Below, piece by piece: positions 8,718 through 18,882 of a DNA stretch of 64,000 nt. The position numbers were made by a program, and so were the translations under genes. The notes beneath the pieces are model-generated. The model had not been told where the DNA came from. It saw only the letters and a program-made list of their open reading frames with translations, and did no database searches. Numbering within the stretch: position 1 is the first letter of the stretch; every line of letters starts with the position of its first letter. Source of the DNA: an uncultured Bacteroidales bacterium (lineage in GTDB: Bacteria; Bacteroidota; Bacteroidia; Bacteroidales; UBA932); NCBI GenBank assembly GCA_934695325.1, contig CAKUVD010000010.1:62001-126000 (forward strand), written 5' to 3'.

Positions 8718-11700
8718 TTACCGGCGGAGAAGGGACACAGGCAGGACGAATATCAATGCTATGACCGAGAAGACCATTCCGCCGATGGTTCCTATGGCGA
8801 AATCGAACCAGAACACTTCATCCGGGCCGTCTGCGAGGAACGGCAGAAGACCTAGGATGGTGGAGAGAATCGTGAGCATAATAGGATTTATCTTGTGGTT
8901 CCAGGCACGGACATAGGCATAAAGGAGCCTTACGGAGTCGGCTCTATGCGTCATATAGCGGCGCATCTGGGACCGCCACGTGCTGACAAGATAGATGCCG
9001 GCATTGACCACGACACCGCACAGCATCACGAATGCGGCGAAGCCTCCCTGGTCGAACGAGAAGTCAGAAAGGCCGAATACCAGGAACAGGCCGATGAACG
9101 AGACAGGTATCATAAATATCACGGCCAACGGATAGCGCATAGACTCGAAGGACATCGCAAGCATAACGTATATGACCAATACGATCAGCAGAATCAGCCA
9201 GGCATACCTGTCCTTATGTTCCTCGAACCATCCTCCATAGGGGTTCTCCGCACGGAAACCGACCGGCAGCACCTCATCATTCATATATTTTACGGCTTCG
9301 TCCGCCACCTTCCTTGCAAGTTCGTAACTGCCTATGAAATCATAGCATACGTTAAGTTCATAGGATTGGTCCTTCTTTTTTATATCGATGCCGGAGCGCC
9401 TCTTGGCTATGCTTCCGATGTCCGTCAGTGTCATTTTCACGGAGTCCACTTCCACCGGTTCATTGAGCACGTGCCATAGGTCGTATGAATCCGTGTCGGA
9501 AGAACGCAGGACGACCTCGGCCATCTCCCCGTCCATTGGCATTGACCCGACAGGTTCATCATACAGCAGCGATGAAAGTGCGCTGTAGTATGCGTATGGG
9601 TCGGCCCCATAGGCGGTCAGGCGCTCGAAATCATAGTCAAGTATGAATTCCGTGGACGGACGGCCATTCCAGCCTGAACTCCAGATTTCCGGGCCGGATA
9701 CCCTGCGGTGCCGCAAGAGATGCGCCATCAGTTTTTCCGCATAGCCATAAAGTTCCTTGTAGTTATAGCCATAGAGCGTGATGCGGTTGGACTTATAGTC
9801 TGATATTATGTTGTTATTGAAATAGTTCTCATCCACGCCACTGACGGACCAGTTTGCGCCGCCGAAGTTTATGGCCATTCTTGTGACCTGTGACTTCAGC
9901 ATTGACGGGAACGACGTATTCTCGTATTCAGGACGAAATTCGACTGTTATGGTGGCATCATCATAGGAATCGATGCGTGTTGTGAACACTGAAATCTCAT
10001 CGAAAGACGCAAGGTAGTTCTCCATAGACTTCACCACTTCGTTCAGTTGCTGCACGGAGCAGCCCTCCGGCATCCCGGCGCGGATATAGAGCGTCTTCTT
10101 CTCTGGCTCACGATAGAAATCGGCCCTGTCAAGCGCCCTGTAGAACATACCGAATGTCGAGCCTGTCCACTTGTCCAATTTTGCCTTGTTGTCCGCATAG
10201 GGTCTCCAGGACAGGACGGGGCGGATGACATTCTCGTAGAATGGGCTCCGCTCTTTCTCATCAGGCTTAGGTATCAGGAAAAGCGGCAGGCCGAATGCAG
10301 CCACGAACAGGACTATATATACCCAGCGGTGCCTTGTCCCCCATAATATATATCCGGCATACAGCCTGTTCCATCTTACGACGCGGCGACGGCGGCGAAT
10401 CGATGCGGAATATGCCGTCCTGCGCACCGGAAGATATTCCATAAGGGCAGGGATGAAGAAGAACGCCACGGCCAGTGAGATGCACAAGTTGATGGCGACC
10501 ACACAGATGAAATCAGTCAGATTCCCTCGTTCAGACTCAGGGAGCAGGAGTATCAGAAGCAGCGCCGCCACAGTCGTGAGGATAGCCGCGACAAGATCCG
10601 GAAAGACTCCCCTGTCACGATAATAGCCGTAATGGTCGGCCATAACGATAGTCGTGTCAATGACAATGCCCAGTGAGACCGTTATCCCGGCCATCGTGTA
10701 TATATGCACAGGAATCTTCAGAAAGGCATAGAACGCCACGGCGATGAGAAGGTTCACCGTCAATGCAGCCGTGACTATGACCGTGCTGCGCCAGGACCGG
10801 TTCACCAGGAACACGAACAGCAGCAAAATGAGCAGGCACAGTCCTGTACGGACATATATCTTGTCCAGCTCTCCGGCCACATATTCGGACACGTCATATC
10901 CGACGCTTACGGTTATCTCTTTCGGAAATGACTCCTGAAGCTGTTCCACCGTCCTTCGCACTACGTCCGTGGTGGAGACCAGGTTGGCATCTCCAGCGAC
11001 GGACACCGACAATGTTATGGTATTCAATCCATTGATACGAAAATATCTATCAGGGAGAGATTCCTTGTACTCCCACTTGGCGATGTCTCGGAGATATATC
11101 ATACGGTCTCCGGAGCGTTTCACGGGAATAGAGCCGAAGTCTTCATCGCCTCCGACCTCAAGACGCACGGCCATGAGTTCGCAGGAGCCTGCCGCTTTAA
11201 TGTTTCCCTGCACCTGGCCTGGATTTCCGGATTGGCCCGATGGAGCATTCCTGCCCTCCCCAGACAGTATCTCAGTCAGGCCAAGTACGTGGTCGCAGTA
11301 TCTACTGGCGAACGCATTGGAGATATCCTCAGCGTAGATTCCAAGCGACGCGGCCTTGTCAGCATCGAATGTCACCACCCAGTGGAAAGGCGTAGAGCCT
11401 CCCACGGAGACATTGTCCACGCCAGGCAGCAGCGAGAGTGGCTGCTGTATGTTCCGCACGACGAAACGGCTGAGCTCCTGTGACGGCAGACTGCCTTTTA
11501 TAAGATAAGTTATGGCTGTGGTACTCTTGCCGCCGTTTACAGCCAGTGATATGGAAGGATATGTCACCGATTTCGGAAGACTTGGATATACATTGCGTAT
11601 GGCCGATGCGACATCGAAGCGTGCCGCAGCCATATCTGTCTTCTTGTCGAAAGACACTGTGACCGAACCCGAGCCTTTGCTGGATGTGGAAGATGTGCCT

Positions 11701-11924
11701 GAGCAGCCTTTCAGACTGGAGAGCACGCCTTCTATCTTGGATGTCGCTTCTGATTCCACGACTCCTGGCGAGGCTCCCGCCATAAGATAAGACACTGATA
11801 TGGAGCGGCCGCCGGACACAGGCTTGTACTGTATCCTGAGCAGACGGAATGAGGCGATGCCGATTACCGACAGCACCACCATCACCAATATCACCGAAAA
11901 CGGTGAGAATCTTATCGTCTTCAT
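8718..11924 (-). CDS. RND efflux pump inner-membrane subunit, second of two
   Basis: 1068 residues with the RND plan: a TM helix at the N-terminus, a large periplasmic loop, a central TM bundle, a second large loop and a C-terminal TM bundle. In TM4 the proton-relay region reads GIVIDTTIVMAD, keeping one Asp but with Thr in place of the second and no conserved Glu afterwards. These pumps form trimers that use the proton gradient to move substrates from the periplasm or outer leaflet out through a TolC channel. It is the last gene of the operon, 48 bases after the other RND gene. The two pumps differ clearly, so this looks like a hetero-oligomeric arrangement as in MdtBC. Substrate unknown. 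Confidence 0.92.
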   Translation of the reverse strand: MKTIRFSPFSVILVMVVLSVIGIASFRLLRIQYKPVSGGRSISVSYLMAGASPGVVESEATSKIEGVLSSLKGCSGTSSTSSKGSGSVTVSFDKKTDMAAARFDVASAIRNVYPSLPKSVTYPSISLAVNGGKSTTAITYLIKGSLPSQELSRFVVRNIQQPLSLLPGVDNVSVGGSTPFHWVVTFDADKAASLGIYAEDISNAFASRYCDHVLGLTEILSGEGRNAPSGQSGNPGQVQGNIKAAGSCELMAVRLEVGGDEDFGSIPVKRSGDRMIYLRDIAKWEYKESLPDRYFRINGLNTITLSVSVAGDANLVSTTDVVRRTVEQLQESFPKEITVSVGYDVSEYVAGELDKIYVRTGLCLLILLLFVFLVNRSWRSTVIVTAALTVNLLIAVAFYAFLKIPVHIYTMAGITVSLGIVIDTTIVMADHYGYYRDRGVFPDLVAAILTTVAALLLILLLPESERGNLTDFICVVAINLCISLAVAFFFIPALMEYLPVRRTAYSASIRRRRRVVRWNRLYAGYILWGTRHRWVYIVLFVAAFGLPLFLIPKPDEKERSPFYENVIRPVLSWRPYADNKAKLDKWTGSTFGMFYRALDRADFYREPEKKTLYIRAGMPEGCSVQQLNEVVKSMENYLASFDEISVFTTRIDSYDDATITVEFRPEYENTSFPSMLKSQVTRMAINFGGANWSVSGVDENYFNNNIISDYKSNRITLYGYNYKELYGYAEKLMAHLLRHRRVSGPEIWSSGWNGRPSTEFILDYDFERLTAYGADPYAYYSALSSLLYDEPVGSMPMDGEMAEVVLRSSDTDSYDLWHVLNEPVEVDSVKMTLTDIGSIAKRRSGIDIKKKDQSYELNVCYDFIGSYELARKVADEAVKYMNDEVLPVGFRAENPYGGWFEEHKDRYAWLILLIVLVIYVMLAMSFESMRYPLAVIFMIPVSFIGLFLVFGLSDFSFDQGGFAAFVMLCGVVVNAGIYLVSTWRSQMRRYMTHRADSVRLLYAYVRAWNHKINPIMLTILSTILGLLPFLADGPDEVFWFDFAIGTIGGMVFSVIALIFVLPVSLLRR

Positions 11925-11972
11925 TGTCTTTTCTTTAATTTATGCGAACCACTCCACGTATGGCCACCGCCG

Positions 11973-14900
11973 CTATGACCTGCCGCCTTTCTTCCTATAG
12001 ACAGACCAGTAGAGGGCCGGCAGGACGAAGAGGCTCACCATCGTGCCCACTGTCATCCCTGCTATTATCACCAGCGACATCGGATACTGGAGGTCATCGC
12101 CCATATTTCCGCGGCTGAGGAACGGCATCACTGCCAGTATCGTAGTCAATGATGTCATTATTATCGCTTTCATCCTGCGTCCGCTCGCCTCGACCACCGA
12201 ATGCTTCAGTTCCATTCCGCCACGGCGCAGCCGGTTTATCGTATCCACCTTGAGGATAGAGTCGTTGATCACGATTCCGCTGACGACCACGAGCCCGATA
12301 AGAGACATCAGATTTATCGAGACACCAAAGGCCCACAGGACAAGAAGGCTCGCGAACACATCCACAACGATCTCGGACATTATAAGAAGCGGCTGGAGAA
12401 GAGACTCGAACTGAGATGCCAGTATCAGATACAGAAGGACTATCGCAATAAGAAATATCACAGTCATCTCCTTGGCCATCTCATTAGAAGAAAACCAAGA
12501 GCCGCTGAACGACACCTCGAAGTCGTCCTTATGCGAAAGGGCACCACGGACAGCAGACATTGCCTCAGGCACTTTCCCCTGGGGAACGTCCAGATTCAGA
12601 GGATAATAGTTTCCCTCGACCCCAGACACGATGGTCTTGAGATCCTGGACAAACGTCTGCCTCATCATAATAGACACAGGGACGTCATTGACATATGTAT
12701 TCTGCAATGTCTCCCAGAGCGACTTACGGTCTGTTCCTGTAACGACAGGCAGAGTCCTCGCACCCTGCACGATCGTGAACAGGCGGTTCTGGTTCATCGC
12801 ATTCTTCAGGACGGACACGAGATCAGTATATGACACATCATAAAGCGCCATCTTGTCCGGATCGGCGACAAACAGCATATCTGTCTTTTCAGGAGCCTCG
12901 GCCACACGTGTCCACGGCAATGCTGAACGGACGTCAGCCAATGCCGCCTGCAGTTTCCCGGTTTCCAGTTCCGGAGATGATACTGGACGAAGGCGGGCGA
13001 CCAGCTCCGGCTCGGAACTTCCGAACACCATATCGAAGATATTGCCTGCGACTCCGAAAGACCAGTCGGCCGACGGAAATGCCGACATATATTCCGTGGC
13101 AGCGGACTTGGCCTCCTCCAAAGTATTCACTCCGGAACATTTCATATATACCGAGGCCTCGGACGCACCGAGATCGCCGCTGTGCCCGAGTATGAACTGC
13201 TGTACTCCGGCCATCGCTGTGACCTGTTCCACACTTCCAGAGACCGCCTTCTCAAGTCCTGCCACCCTGGCGGCATTCTCCTCCAGAGACACCTGCTCGT
13301 TCCAGTCAATGCTCATAATCGTCTCGTCATACGTCATTTCAGGCAGCTGGGTCTTAGGCATATAGATGAAGCAAAGCACTGTTCCTACAGTAGCGGCCCC
13401 GAGAATTCCCCAGGCGACGGCGCTGTGCCTGATGAACCAGTTCACGCACCGTTCCTCCAGACGAAGCATAGGCTCGTGAACGGAATGTCTCTCCAGGAAT
13501 CTTGCCGGGCGGAATCCAGGCTGACGGCGGTACCACAGCCAGTAGTACACAGGTATCACAGTTACAGTCACCACATAAGACGTGAGAAGCACTATCGTCA
13601 CTGACATAGCCTGGTCGTAGAATAACGCCCCTGCCATCCCGCTGACGAACACCAAAGGGATGAACACGGCACAAGTCGTAAGCACGGAACTCAGCATCGG
13701 CCCGGCCACCTCGCCGGTACCACGAATGACAGCCTTCCGCAGAACCTCGCCCCTCTGCCACCGCGAAGTGATATTGTCCACCAATATTATAGTGTTGTCC
13801 GCCATCATTCCGACCCCCAGAAGGAGTCCGGCCAATGATATTATGTTCAATGTAAGTCCGGCGGCATAGAATACCGCCATCGAGGCGATGAGCGCGACCG
13901 GCATTGTCAATGACACCAGGGCCGGGGACTTGAAGTCCATCATAAACAGGAAGATGACCAGGCAGGCGAGCACGACTCCCAGGACAATGTTTTTCACCAG
14001 GTTGATCATCGAATAAGAGAGAAGCTTGGTCTGGTCACGGGTCACCTGGAACTCAACCTGCGGATAGTCCGTGCCCAGCTGATCCATAAGCTCAGAGACT
14101 GAATGCTTCAGCGCTGACATCCTGGCTTCGCTCTGCTTGATGACAGCCAGGCATATAGCATCTCTGCCATCAGAGCGGACAAGTCCCTGGCGTGCGGCAG
14201 GATGCTGCTGCACAGATGCTATGTCTTTCAGCTGGAACATGCGCTCCCCTTTCCTGAGCAATATATTCTCTATGTCTTCCTTTCCTGATACATCAGAGAG
14301 AAACTTCACATTGTACCTGTACTGTCCGTCGCGTATGGACAGCGAGCCGAGACGTATGTTCGCCGATGTCACCAGCCGTTCAAAATCACCCTGCGAAAGT
14401 CCAAGCTGCGTGAGCTTGCCATAATCCGGGACTATCAGAATCTCATCCTGTATACAGCCGCTGACATCCACCATCGCGACCTCCGGAAGCTGCTCGATAC
14501 GCTTGCAGATAACGTCCTGCACGAAACGGCTCAAGCCTGAGAAGGCGGCATCCGAAGACTGGCCGGTCGGAATGACATTGACATAAAAAGCAGGGATGTC
14601 GGTTGCACTGGCCTTCAGGACTCTCGGACGGTCGATCCGAGGCAGAGACGGCATCGTGCGGTCAATCTTCTCATTGACCTCTATGAACAGATAATCCACA
14701 TCCGAGCCGTGGTCGAATGTCAGTTTTATCACGCCGGAGCCATCCTTTGAGCAACACTCCATATCCGACAAGGCGTTGATCTGAATAAGCTGCCGGCGAA
14801 GTGGCTTGAGCACGCTTTCATCCAGTTCGCGGGCCGACATATCCGGAGCTGACACCTGTACGGTCACATACGGGATGTCCACATCAGGTATAAGCGACAC

Positions 14901-14993
14901 GGGAAGCAGACGTATGCTCACGATGCCGAGGACAATCACCACAAGCATCGCCATCGTCACAGTGACCGGCCTGTCCAGAAGTTTTCTCAGCAT
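11973..14993 (-). CDS. RND efflux pump inner-membrane subunit, first of two
   Basis: 1006 residues, typical RND length. The N-terminus MLRKLLDRPVTVTMAMLVVIV is the usual first TM helix. The TM4 relay region is GMMADNTIILVDN, with one Asp followed by Asn, and the second membrane half has LIGLVVVSGIVINDSIL. The acid-rich loop motifs expected of AcrB/CzcA-like porter domains surround these. It follows the adaptor gene by three bases and precedes the second RND gene by 48 bases, so all four products are likely made together from one transcript. Its divergence from the downstream RND protein argues against a recent tandem duplication. Metal versus drug specificity is not decidable from motifs here. 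Confidence 0.93.
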   Translation of the reverse strand: MLRKLLDRPVTVTMAMLVVIVLGIVSIRLLPVSLIPDVDIPYVTVQVSAPDMSARELDESVLKPLRRQLIQINALSDMECCSKDGSGVIKLTFDHGSDVDYLFIEVNEKIDRTMPSLPRIDRPRVLKASATDIPAFYVNVIPTGQSSDAAFSGLSRFVQDVICKRIEQLPEVAMVDVSGCIQDEILIVPDYGKLTQLGLSQGDFERLVTSANIRLGSLSIRDGQYRYNVKFLSDVSGKEDIENILLRKGERMFQLKDIASVQQHPAARQGLVRSDGRDAICLAVIKQSEARMSALKHSVSELMDQLGTDYPQVEFQVTRDQTKLLSYSMINLVKNIVLGVVLACLVIFLFMMDFKSPALVSLTMPVALIASMAVFYAAGLTLNIISLAGLLLGVGMMADNTIILVDNITSRWQRGEVLRKAVIRGTGEVAGPMLSSVLTTCAVFIPLVFVSGMAGALFYDQAMSVTIVLLTSYVVTVTVIPVYYWLWYRRQPGFRPARFLERHSVHEPMLRLEERCVNWFIRHSAVAWGILGAATVGTVLCFIYMPKTQLPEMTYDETIMSIDWNEQVSLEENAARVAGLEKAVSGSVEQVTAMAGVQQFILGHSGDLGASEASVYMKCSGVNTLEEAKSAATEYMSAFPSADWSFGVAGNIFDMVFGSSEPELVARLRPVSSPELETGKLQAALADVRSALPWTRVAEAPEKTDMLFVADPDKMALYDVSYTDLVSVLKNAMNQNRLFTIVQGARTLPVVTGTDRKSLWETLQNTYVNDVPVSIMMRQTFVQDLKTIVSGVEGNYYPLNLDVPQGKVPEAMSAVRGALSHKDDFEVSFSGSWFSSNEMAKEMTVIFLIAIVLLYLILASQFESLLQPLLIMSEIVVDVFASLLVLWAFGVSINLMSLIGLVVVSGIVINDSILKVDTINRLRRGGMELKHSVVEASGRRMKAIIMTSLTTILAVMPFLSRGNMGDDLQYPMSLVIIAGMTVGTMVSLFVLPALYWSVYRKKGGRS

Positions 14994-14996
14994 AGC

Positions 14997-16076
14997 CTAC
15001 TGTCTTAGGCGGACTTCGGAGCCGTCCGCCAGGTTAAGATTCGATGATATTATCACGCGGTCGCCTTCAGAAAGCTGAGCACCACGGTCTCGGTTCGCCT
15101 CGACAACGAACGAATCACGGTTGGACGCAAGAACATTGACATAAACCCATCTGGCTGTGCCGTCAGGCTGGTACGTGAACAGGACGTCCATATTGTCCCT
15201 TATCACCACTGCGCCGCGAGGCACGACCATCTGCCCCGGGACGGTCTTCTCGACGGTGACCTTCACATTCATTCCGTCCACCAGCGATGACGCCCCCTGC
15301 ACAGACGCCCGCACTGCAATCTGGCCGTTCTTGTCCACAGTCGGGTTGATGCCGGTGACACGGCCGGAGAATGTCCTCGACGCATCGGAGAACGGCGACA
15401 CCTTTACCGTCAGGCCTTCAGAAAGGAACGGATATTCAGACTCCATCACGGTGAAGTCCACGTCCAGCAAACTGTCATCCAGCAGAGTACATAACGCCTC
15501 TGATGGAGCCTGGTCGAAGCGCTTGACCTTCAGATCCGCCACCGTGCCGGAGAAAGGAGCCTTCAGAACTGTGCCTTCCAAATCAAGCCGAGCACGCCTA
15601 AGAGCATTTGCCGATGCCTCATAGCCGGAACGCATCCTCGCCATCTCCAGAATGTCAGACGGCACAGAAGATGTGTCACGTGCAGCATATCCCTGTCCGG
15701 CAAGCACATCATAGAAATCCAGTCTCGCCTTCTCCAGCGCCAGCCTCGCCGACTCCACCGCTAGCGACAGATCAGGGCGGTCAAGCTCGGCAATGACCTG
15801 ACCCGCACTCACGCGTTGCCCGTTCCTCACATTCAAGATCTTCACTGCGCCGGTCGTGCCGAACTTCAGCTGCGCACGAGAAGATGCGGACAGTCTGCCG
15901 TTGGACAGCAGCTGCCGAGGAAAATCCGTCCGGGTCAATGTCATCACATCCACCGTGTTCACCTCCGGCGCATATTCAAGCCGGCCCTCCTTCAGAGAGC
16001 TTCCGCCGCTTTTGCAGCCAGTCATGGCAAGCACTGCAAGAGCCGCCATCCAATATCCAAGTCTTTCCATTGTCAA
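14997..16076 (-). CDS. RND efflux periplasmic adaptor (membrane fusion protein), lipoprotein
   Basis: 359 residues. A short signal peptide ends in the lipobox LAMTGC, so the protein is probably anchored in the inner membrane facing the periplasm. The adaptor domains follow in order: a biotinyl-lipoyl-like half with GAVKILNVRNGQRVSAGQVI, an alpha-helical hairpin (residues about 108-160), the second lipoyl half (LKAPFSGTVADLKV) and beta-barrel and membrane-proximal domains. It links the two RND subunits to the TolC-like channel. It lies three bases after the TolC-like gene and three bases before the first RND gene. An ATG two codons further in (MERLGY) is an equally possible start. Confidence 0.93.
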   Translation of the reverse strand: MTMERLGYWMAALAVLAMTGCKSGGSSLKEGRLEYAPEVNTVDVMTLTRTDFPRQLLSNGRLSASSRAQLKFGTTGAVKILNVRNGQRVSAGQVIAELDRPDLSLAVESARLALEKARLDFYDVLAGQGYAARDTSSVPSDILEMARMRSGYEASANALRRARLDLEGTVLKAPFSGTVADLKVKRFDQAPSEALCTLLDDSLLDVDFTVMESEYPFLSEGLTVKVSPFSDASRTFSGRVTGINPTVDKNGQIAVRASVQGASSLVDGMNVKVTVEKTVPGQMVVPRGAVVIRDNMDVLFTYQPDGTARWVYVNVLASNRDSFVVEANRDRGAQLSEGDRVIISSNLNLADGSEVRLRQ

Positions 16077-16079
16077 TGT

Positions 16080-17549
16080 CTATTTCTCTACCATCTCCTC
16101 AGGAGATATGTCAATGTCCTTCCCTGCAATGAAGTCATACAGGGCGTACTGCCTGAGCTTATAGTAATATGTCCAATAATTGCTTATGTCAGTTATGTAC
16201 TTCTGCACGGCGGTATCGTTCTCGGACTGCGCCGTGTTAAGATCAGTCACACTCGCATTTCCACTGCGGAACTTTTCCATCATCAGGGAATAGCGCTCTG
16301 CGGCAATGGCCTTCGCACGACGTGACACCTCACACTGGCGGCGCTGATTGTTGAACTGACCGACAGCGGTATAGATATTTCTGCGGTAGTCATTCTCGGA
16401 CTGTGCGACCTGCGCCCGCACGACAGCCTCTGCAGCCTTCGCTTTCTGGACCTTGCCCTTGCCGAGGCCCCAGTCGAATACCGGGATGCTGAACTGCAGC
16501 CCCACGACTTCCTGGTCCAGTGGATGTCTGTATGCGCCATCTATCTTCGGAGCCGTGTTGGACAGGCCGAAACGGGCGTTCAATGTCATAGATATGCCAC
16601 GGTCAGCCTTGGCCTTGGCCACAGCCGACTGGGCGTTCAGTATGTTTATCTCATTCTCCAGGTCGAACTTGGAGTTCTCCAGGGAGCGCTCCAGAACCAT
16701 ATCATAGTCCATCTCTATATCTGGAAGCGCCTCGGCAAGGACAGGCTCTATCTCCACCGACTCGTCATATCCAAGCAGAGAGTTCAGGTTCATCTGGGCA
16801 TCTCTCACTGCGACCACCGTCTCATTTATGGAAATGCTGTCATTCAGCATCCTGAGCTCAAGCTGGAGATACTCATCCCTCGTCACGCTGCCGAGAGAGA
16901 TCCTCTCCCGGGCCACATCGTGCATTCGGACAGTATTGTCATAGTTGGTCTGCGCTATCTCGTGGTTCATCCTTGCAAGGATAAGGTCATTATACGCTTT
17001 CACCGCATCTATCGTTATCTGCTCCATCGACTCGATATATGTCCTTCGCCCCTTTTCATACTCCTTCGGCTCGATGAGCTTGTCCCACTTGAACTGGTTA
17101 TAGGCGAAAAGCGGCTGCGTGTAGGACAGCGTCACAGGCTGAGAGTACCAGGACAGGTTCTTGCTTATGCCGTACTGGTCTATTCGAGAGAGGTCTGAAT
17201 ACGCCGTCAGCACGCCACCGGTGAATGTGACGTTCTGCCTCACACGCAGTCCCAGACTGTTCTGCAGGTTGTTTGTGCTTGCATATCTGAGGGTTCCGTC
17301 CTCATAGTTCTGGAGAAGCACCAACGAGCGGTTATAACTCATCAGATCGCCGTAGAAATGCAGTGACGGTAGCCGGCTCGCCCGATATGAACGCCAGGCC
17401 CAATATGTGGATATGAATGCCTGCCTGGCTTCAAGTGCGGCCACGGACTGGCGACGTGCCGTCTCTATCACCTCCGGCATCGTCATCTGCTGAGCCACAC
17501 ACGGTATGGTCATCAGTGTCAGCGTCATTATTATCAGCAGTCGTCTCAT
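16080..17549 (-). CDS. TolC-family outer-membrane efflux channel
   Basis: 489 residues with a signal peptide ending near IPCVAQQ. The body has the internally duplicated outer-membrane efflux protein pattern: helical segments rich in Q, N and A (YNDLILARMNHEIAQTNYDN and, in the second repeat, FRSGNASVTDLNTAQSENDT), each paired with short beta-strand segments. Three protomers would form the channel through the outer membrane for the adaptor and RND proteins encoded just downstream. It is the first gene of the operon. A good promoter motif sits one base before its ATG, which raises the question whether translation starts on a leaderless mRNA or slightly downstream (see findings). Confidence 0.93.
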   Translation of the reverse strand: MRRLLIIMTLTLMTIPCVAQQMTMPEVIETARRQSVAALEARQAFISTYWAWRSYRASRLPSLHFYGDLMSYNRSLVLLQNYEDGTLRYASTNNLQNSLGLRVRQNVTFTGGVLTAYSDLSRIDQYGISKNLSWYSQPVTLSYTQPLFAYNQFKWDKLIEPKEYEKGRRTYIESMEQITIDAVKAYNDLILARMNHEIAQTNYDNTVRMHDVARERISLGSVTRDEYLQLELRMLNDSISINETVVAVRDAQMNLNSLLGYDESVEIEPVLAEALPDIEMDYDMVLERSLENSKFDLENEINILNAQSAVAKAKADRGISMTLNARFGLSNTAPKIDGAYRHPLDQEVVGLQFSIPVFDWGLGKGKVQKAKAAEAVVRAQVAQSENDYRRNIYTAVGQFNNQRRQCEVSRRAKAIAAERYSLMMEKFRSGNASVTDLNTAQSENDTAVQKYITDISNYWTYYYKLRQYALYDFIAGKDIDISPEEMVEK

Positions 17550-17550
17550 T

Positions 17551-17580
17551 CAAATATAGGTTAAACCAGAGTCGATGCAA
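17551..17580 (-). promoter_or_regulatory. Candidate promoter of the efflux operon
   Basis: On the minus strand TTG (17580-17578), 19 bases, then TATATTTG (17558-17551). Box and spacing both fit the Bacteroidetes consensus. The -7 box ends one base before the annotated ATG, so a normal start site would fall inside the first codons of the channel gene. Confidence 0.5.
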
Positions 17581-17646
17581 GAGATAAAGATAACTCTTTT
17601 CATTGTCATTTCCAATCCTCCCACTTCATTCTCCTTTATGGATAAT

Positions 17647-17706
17647 TCAATTCTTTTCTTTGTACCCAAATGTATGAAATGTGCTGTCCAAATAAACATT
17701 ATTCCA
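17647..17706 (-). pseudogene. C-terminal gene relic A (NNVYLDSTFHTFGY-type)
   Basis: A short open stretch on the minus strand reads WNNVYLDSTFHTFGYKEKN and stops. It matches relic B near 20.9 kb. Over the shared part the two copies differ only by three synonymous third-position changes and a clean two-codon gap, which points to a once-coding, duplicated gene end. Nothing upstream in this frame is open, so only the end remains. Family not recognised. Confidence 0.45.
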
Positions 17707-17721
17707 CACAATCTCATAACA

Positions 17722-18882
17722 TCATATCTCAAATTTCAACAGAATAAATTCCTCTGCATCAGCATCGACGCTCTGAAAGGCATAAAACTTTCCTGCATAT
17801 TCACCTATCACCTCAAATCCAGCATTGACGGGCACCCTGCCGATAAGATTGTATGTCTCGCCGTCATATATCTGAAGCATCCATCCGCCATCAGTCCCGT
17901 CAAGCTTACTCGATCGGAATATATATCCTCCGAAAGATGAGAGCCTTGCATAATATCCATATTCTTCCCTGCTCTCTTCGTAGATTCTTTCATACTCTTC
18001 AAATGAACTAGTCATCGGATAATGCGCCGAAATTCCTTTTTCCGGGACACCGAAAGAACATAGGACATTTCCGTTATAATCCATAACATAGACAGCAGGG
18101 TCTGCCGAAAAACTTACTGTCAATGTACTGTCAGACAAGAAGAAATCATAGTCAGCAAAAACTGGCATCGGCTTTCTTCGGTAAACAGGAGGGTAATGTC
18201 CGAAAAGGCGTCTTGTTCCAGGAATATCTTCTGGCGTCAGGCTTATGAATATATATGAATCTCGCCAATATGCCCTGTTGCCGTCAAAACCGTTATAGCG
18301 GATATGCTCTGTTGTGACCGGAATCACGACAGTTCCGTCATACGCGCACATCCGACGACAGACATAGTTATACTCGTACATCTCCGGCCGTTCCGGATCC
18401 GGATTATTATACAGAATACCCCAGTCCTTCTCGGTGAATGCCGAATCAAGAGACATAAACCACGGAGCATCTGTACCTGAGAGTTTCTCAAATGACCTGC
18501 TGAACCTATACAGACAGCAATTGGAATCTTGTATGATACAGTCACCAGTCTCCGTGTCAAAAGCAGATGAATAGGCTGAGGCAGTCATCTCATTCGGACC
18601 ACGCCCTTGCCTTATATGACTACGGACAAAATTCCCGCACGTATCGTATTCACTGACCCCGACGACATATTTGTCCACAAAATATATTGCGGAATCCACC
18701 ATATGCCAACGCCCTTCAAGAGAACTGAACCTGGCATCAAGCCTCAATGTATCAAAGTCCAGAGAAGAAACGGAAATCTTTTCTCCGCCTCTTCTTATGA
18801 TATTGTCGTAAGGAGACCTCACATTGATGCAAGACACCGCCGACGAAAGCAGTAAAATACTTGAAATAAGACTATTCCTCAT
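17722..18882 (-). CDS. 6-bladed beta-propeller lipoprotein
   Basis: 386 residues from the chosen ATG at 18882, which begins a signal peptide with lipobox (LLLSSAVSC). A start at 18915 would add residues before the signal peptide and was rejected. The body shows the family's repeating blade pattern, including the hallmark GRGPNEM (usually G.GPGEY), DSNCCLYRFSRSFEK and a C-terminal LLKFEI. Members of this family are surface or periplasmic lipoproteins of gut Bacteroidetes, usually found in runs beside NVEALA peptides. Their ligand is unknown. The gene overlaps the 3' end of the upstream gene by 11 bases and is probably co-transcribed with it. Confidence 0.85.
   Translation of the reverse strand: MRNSLISSILLLSSAVSCINVRSPYDNIIRRGGEKISVSSLDFDTLRLDARFSSLEGRWHMVDSAIYFVDKYVVGVSEYDTCGNFVRSHIRQGRGPNEMTASAYSSAFDTETGDCIIQDSNCCLYRFSRSFEKLSGTDAPWFMSLDSAFTEKDWGILYNNPDPERPEMYEYNYVCRRMCAYDGTVVIPVTTEHIRYNGFDGNRAYWRDSYIFISLTPEDIPGTRRLFGHYPPVYRRKPMPVFADYDFFLSDSTLTVSFSADPAVYVMDYNGNVLCSFGVPEKGISAHYPMTSSFEEYERIYEESREEYGYYARLSSFGGYIFRSSKLDGTDGGWMLQIYDGETYNLIGRVPVNAGFEVIGEYAGKFYAFQSVDADAEEFILLKFEI

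Noticed and set aside
17550..17732. 60-codon open frame just upstream of the tolC-like gene
   Set aside because: It crosses relic A, the efflux promoter and the end of the propeller gene and has no domain, signal peptide or coding bias. The NNVYLDST frame explains part of it better.
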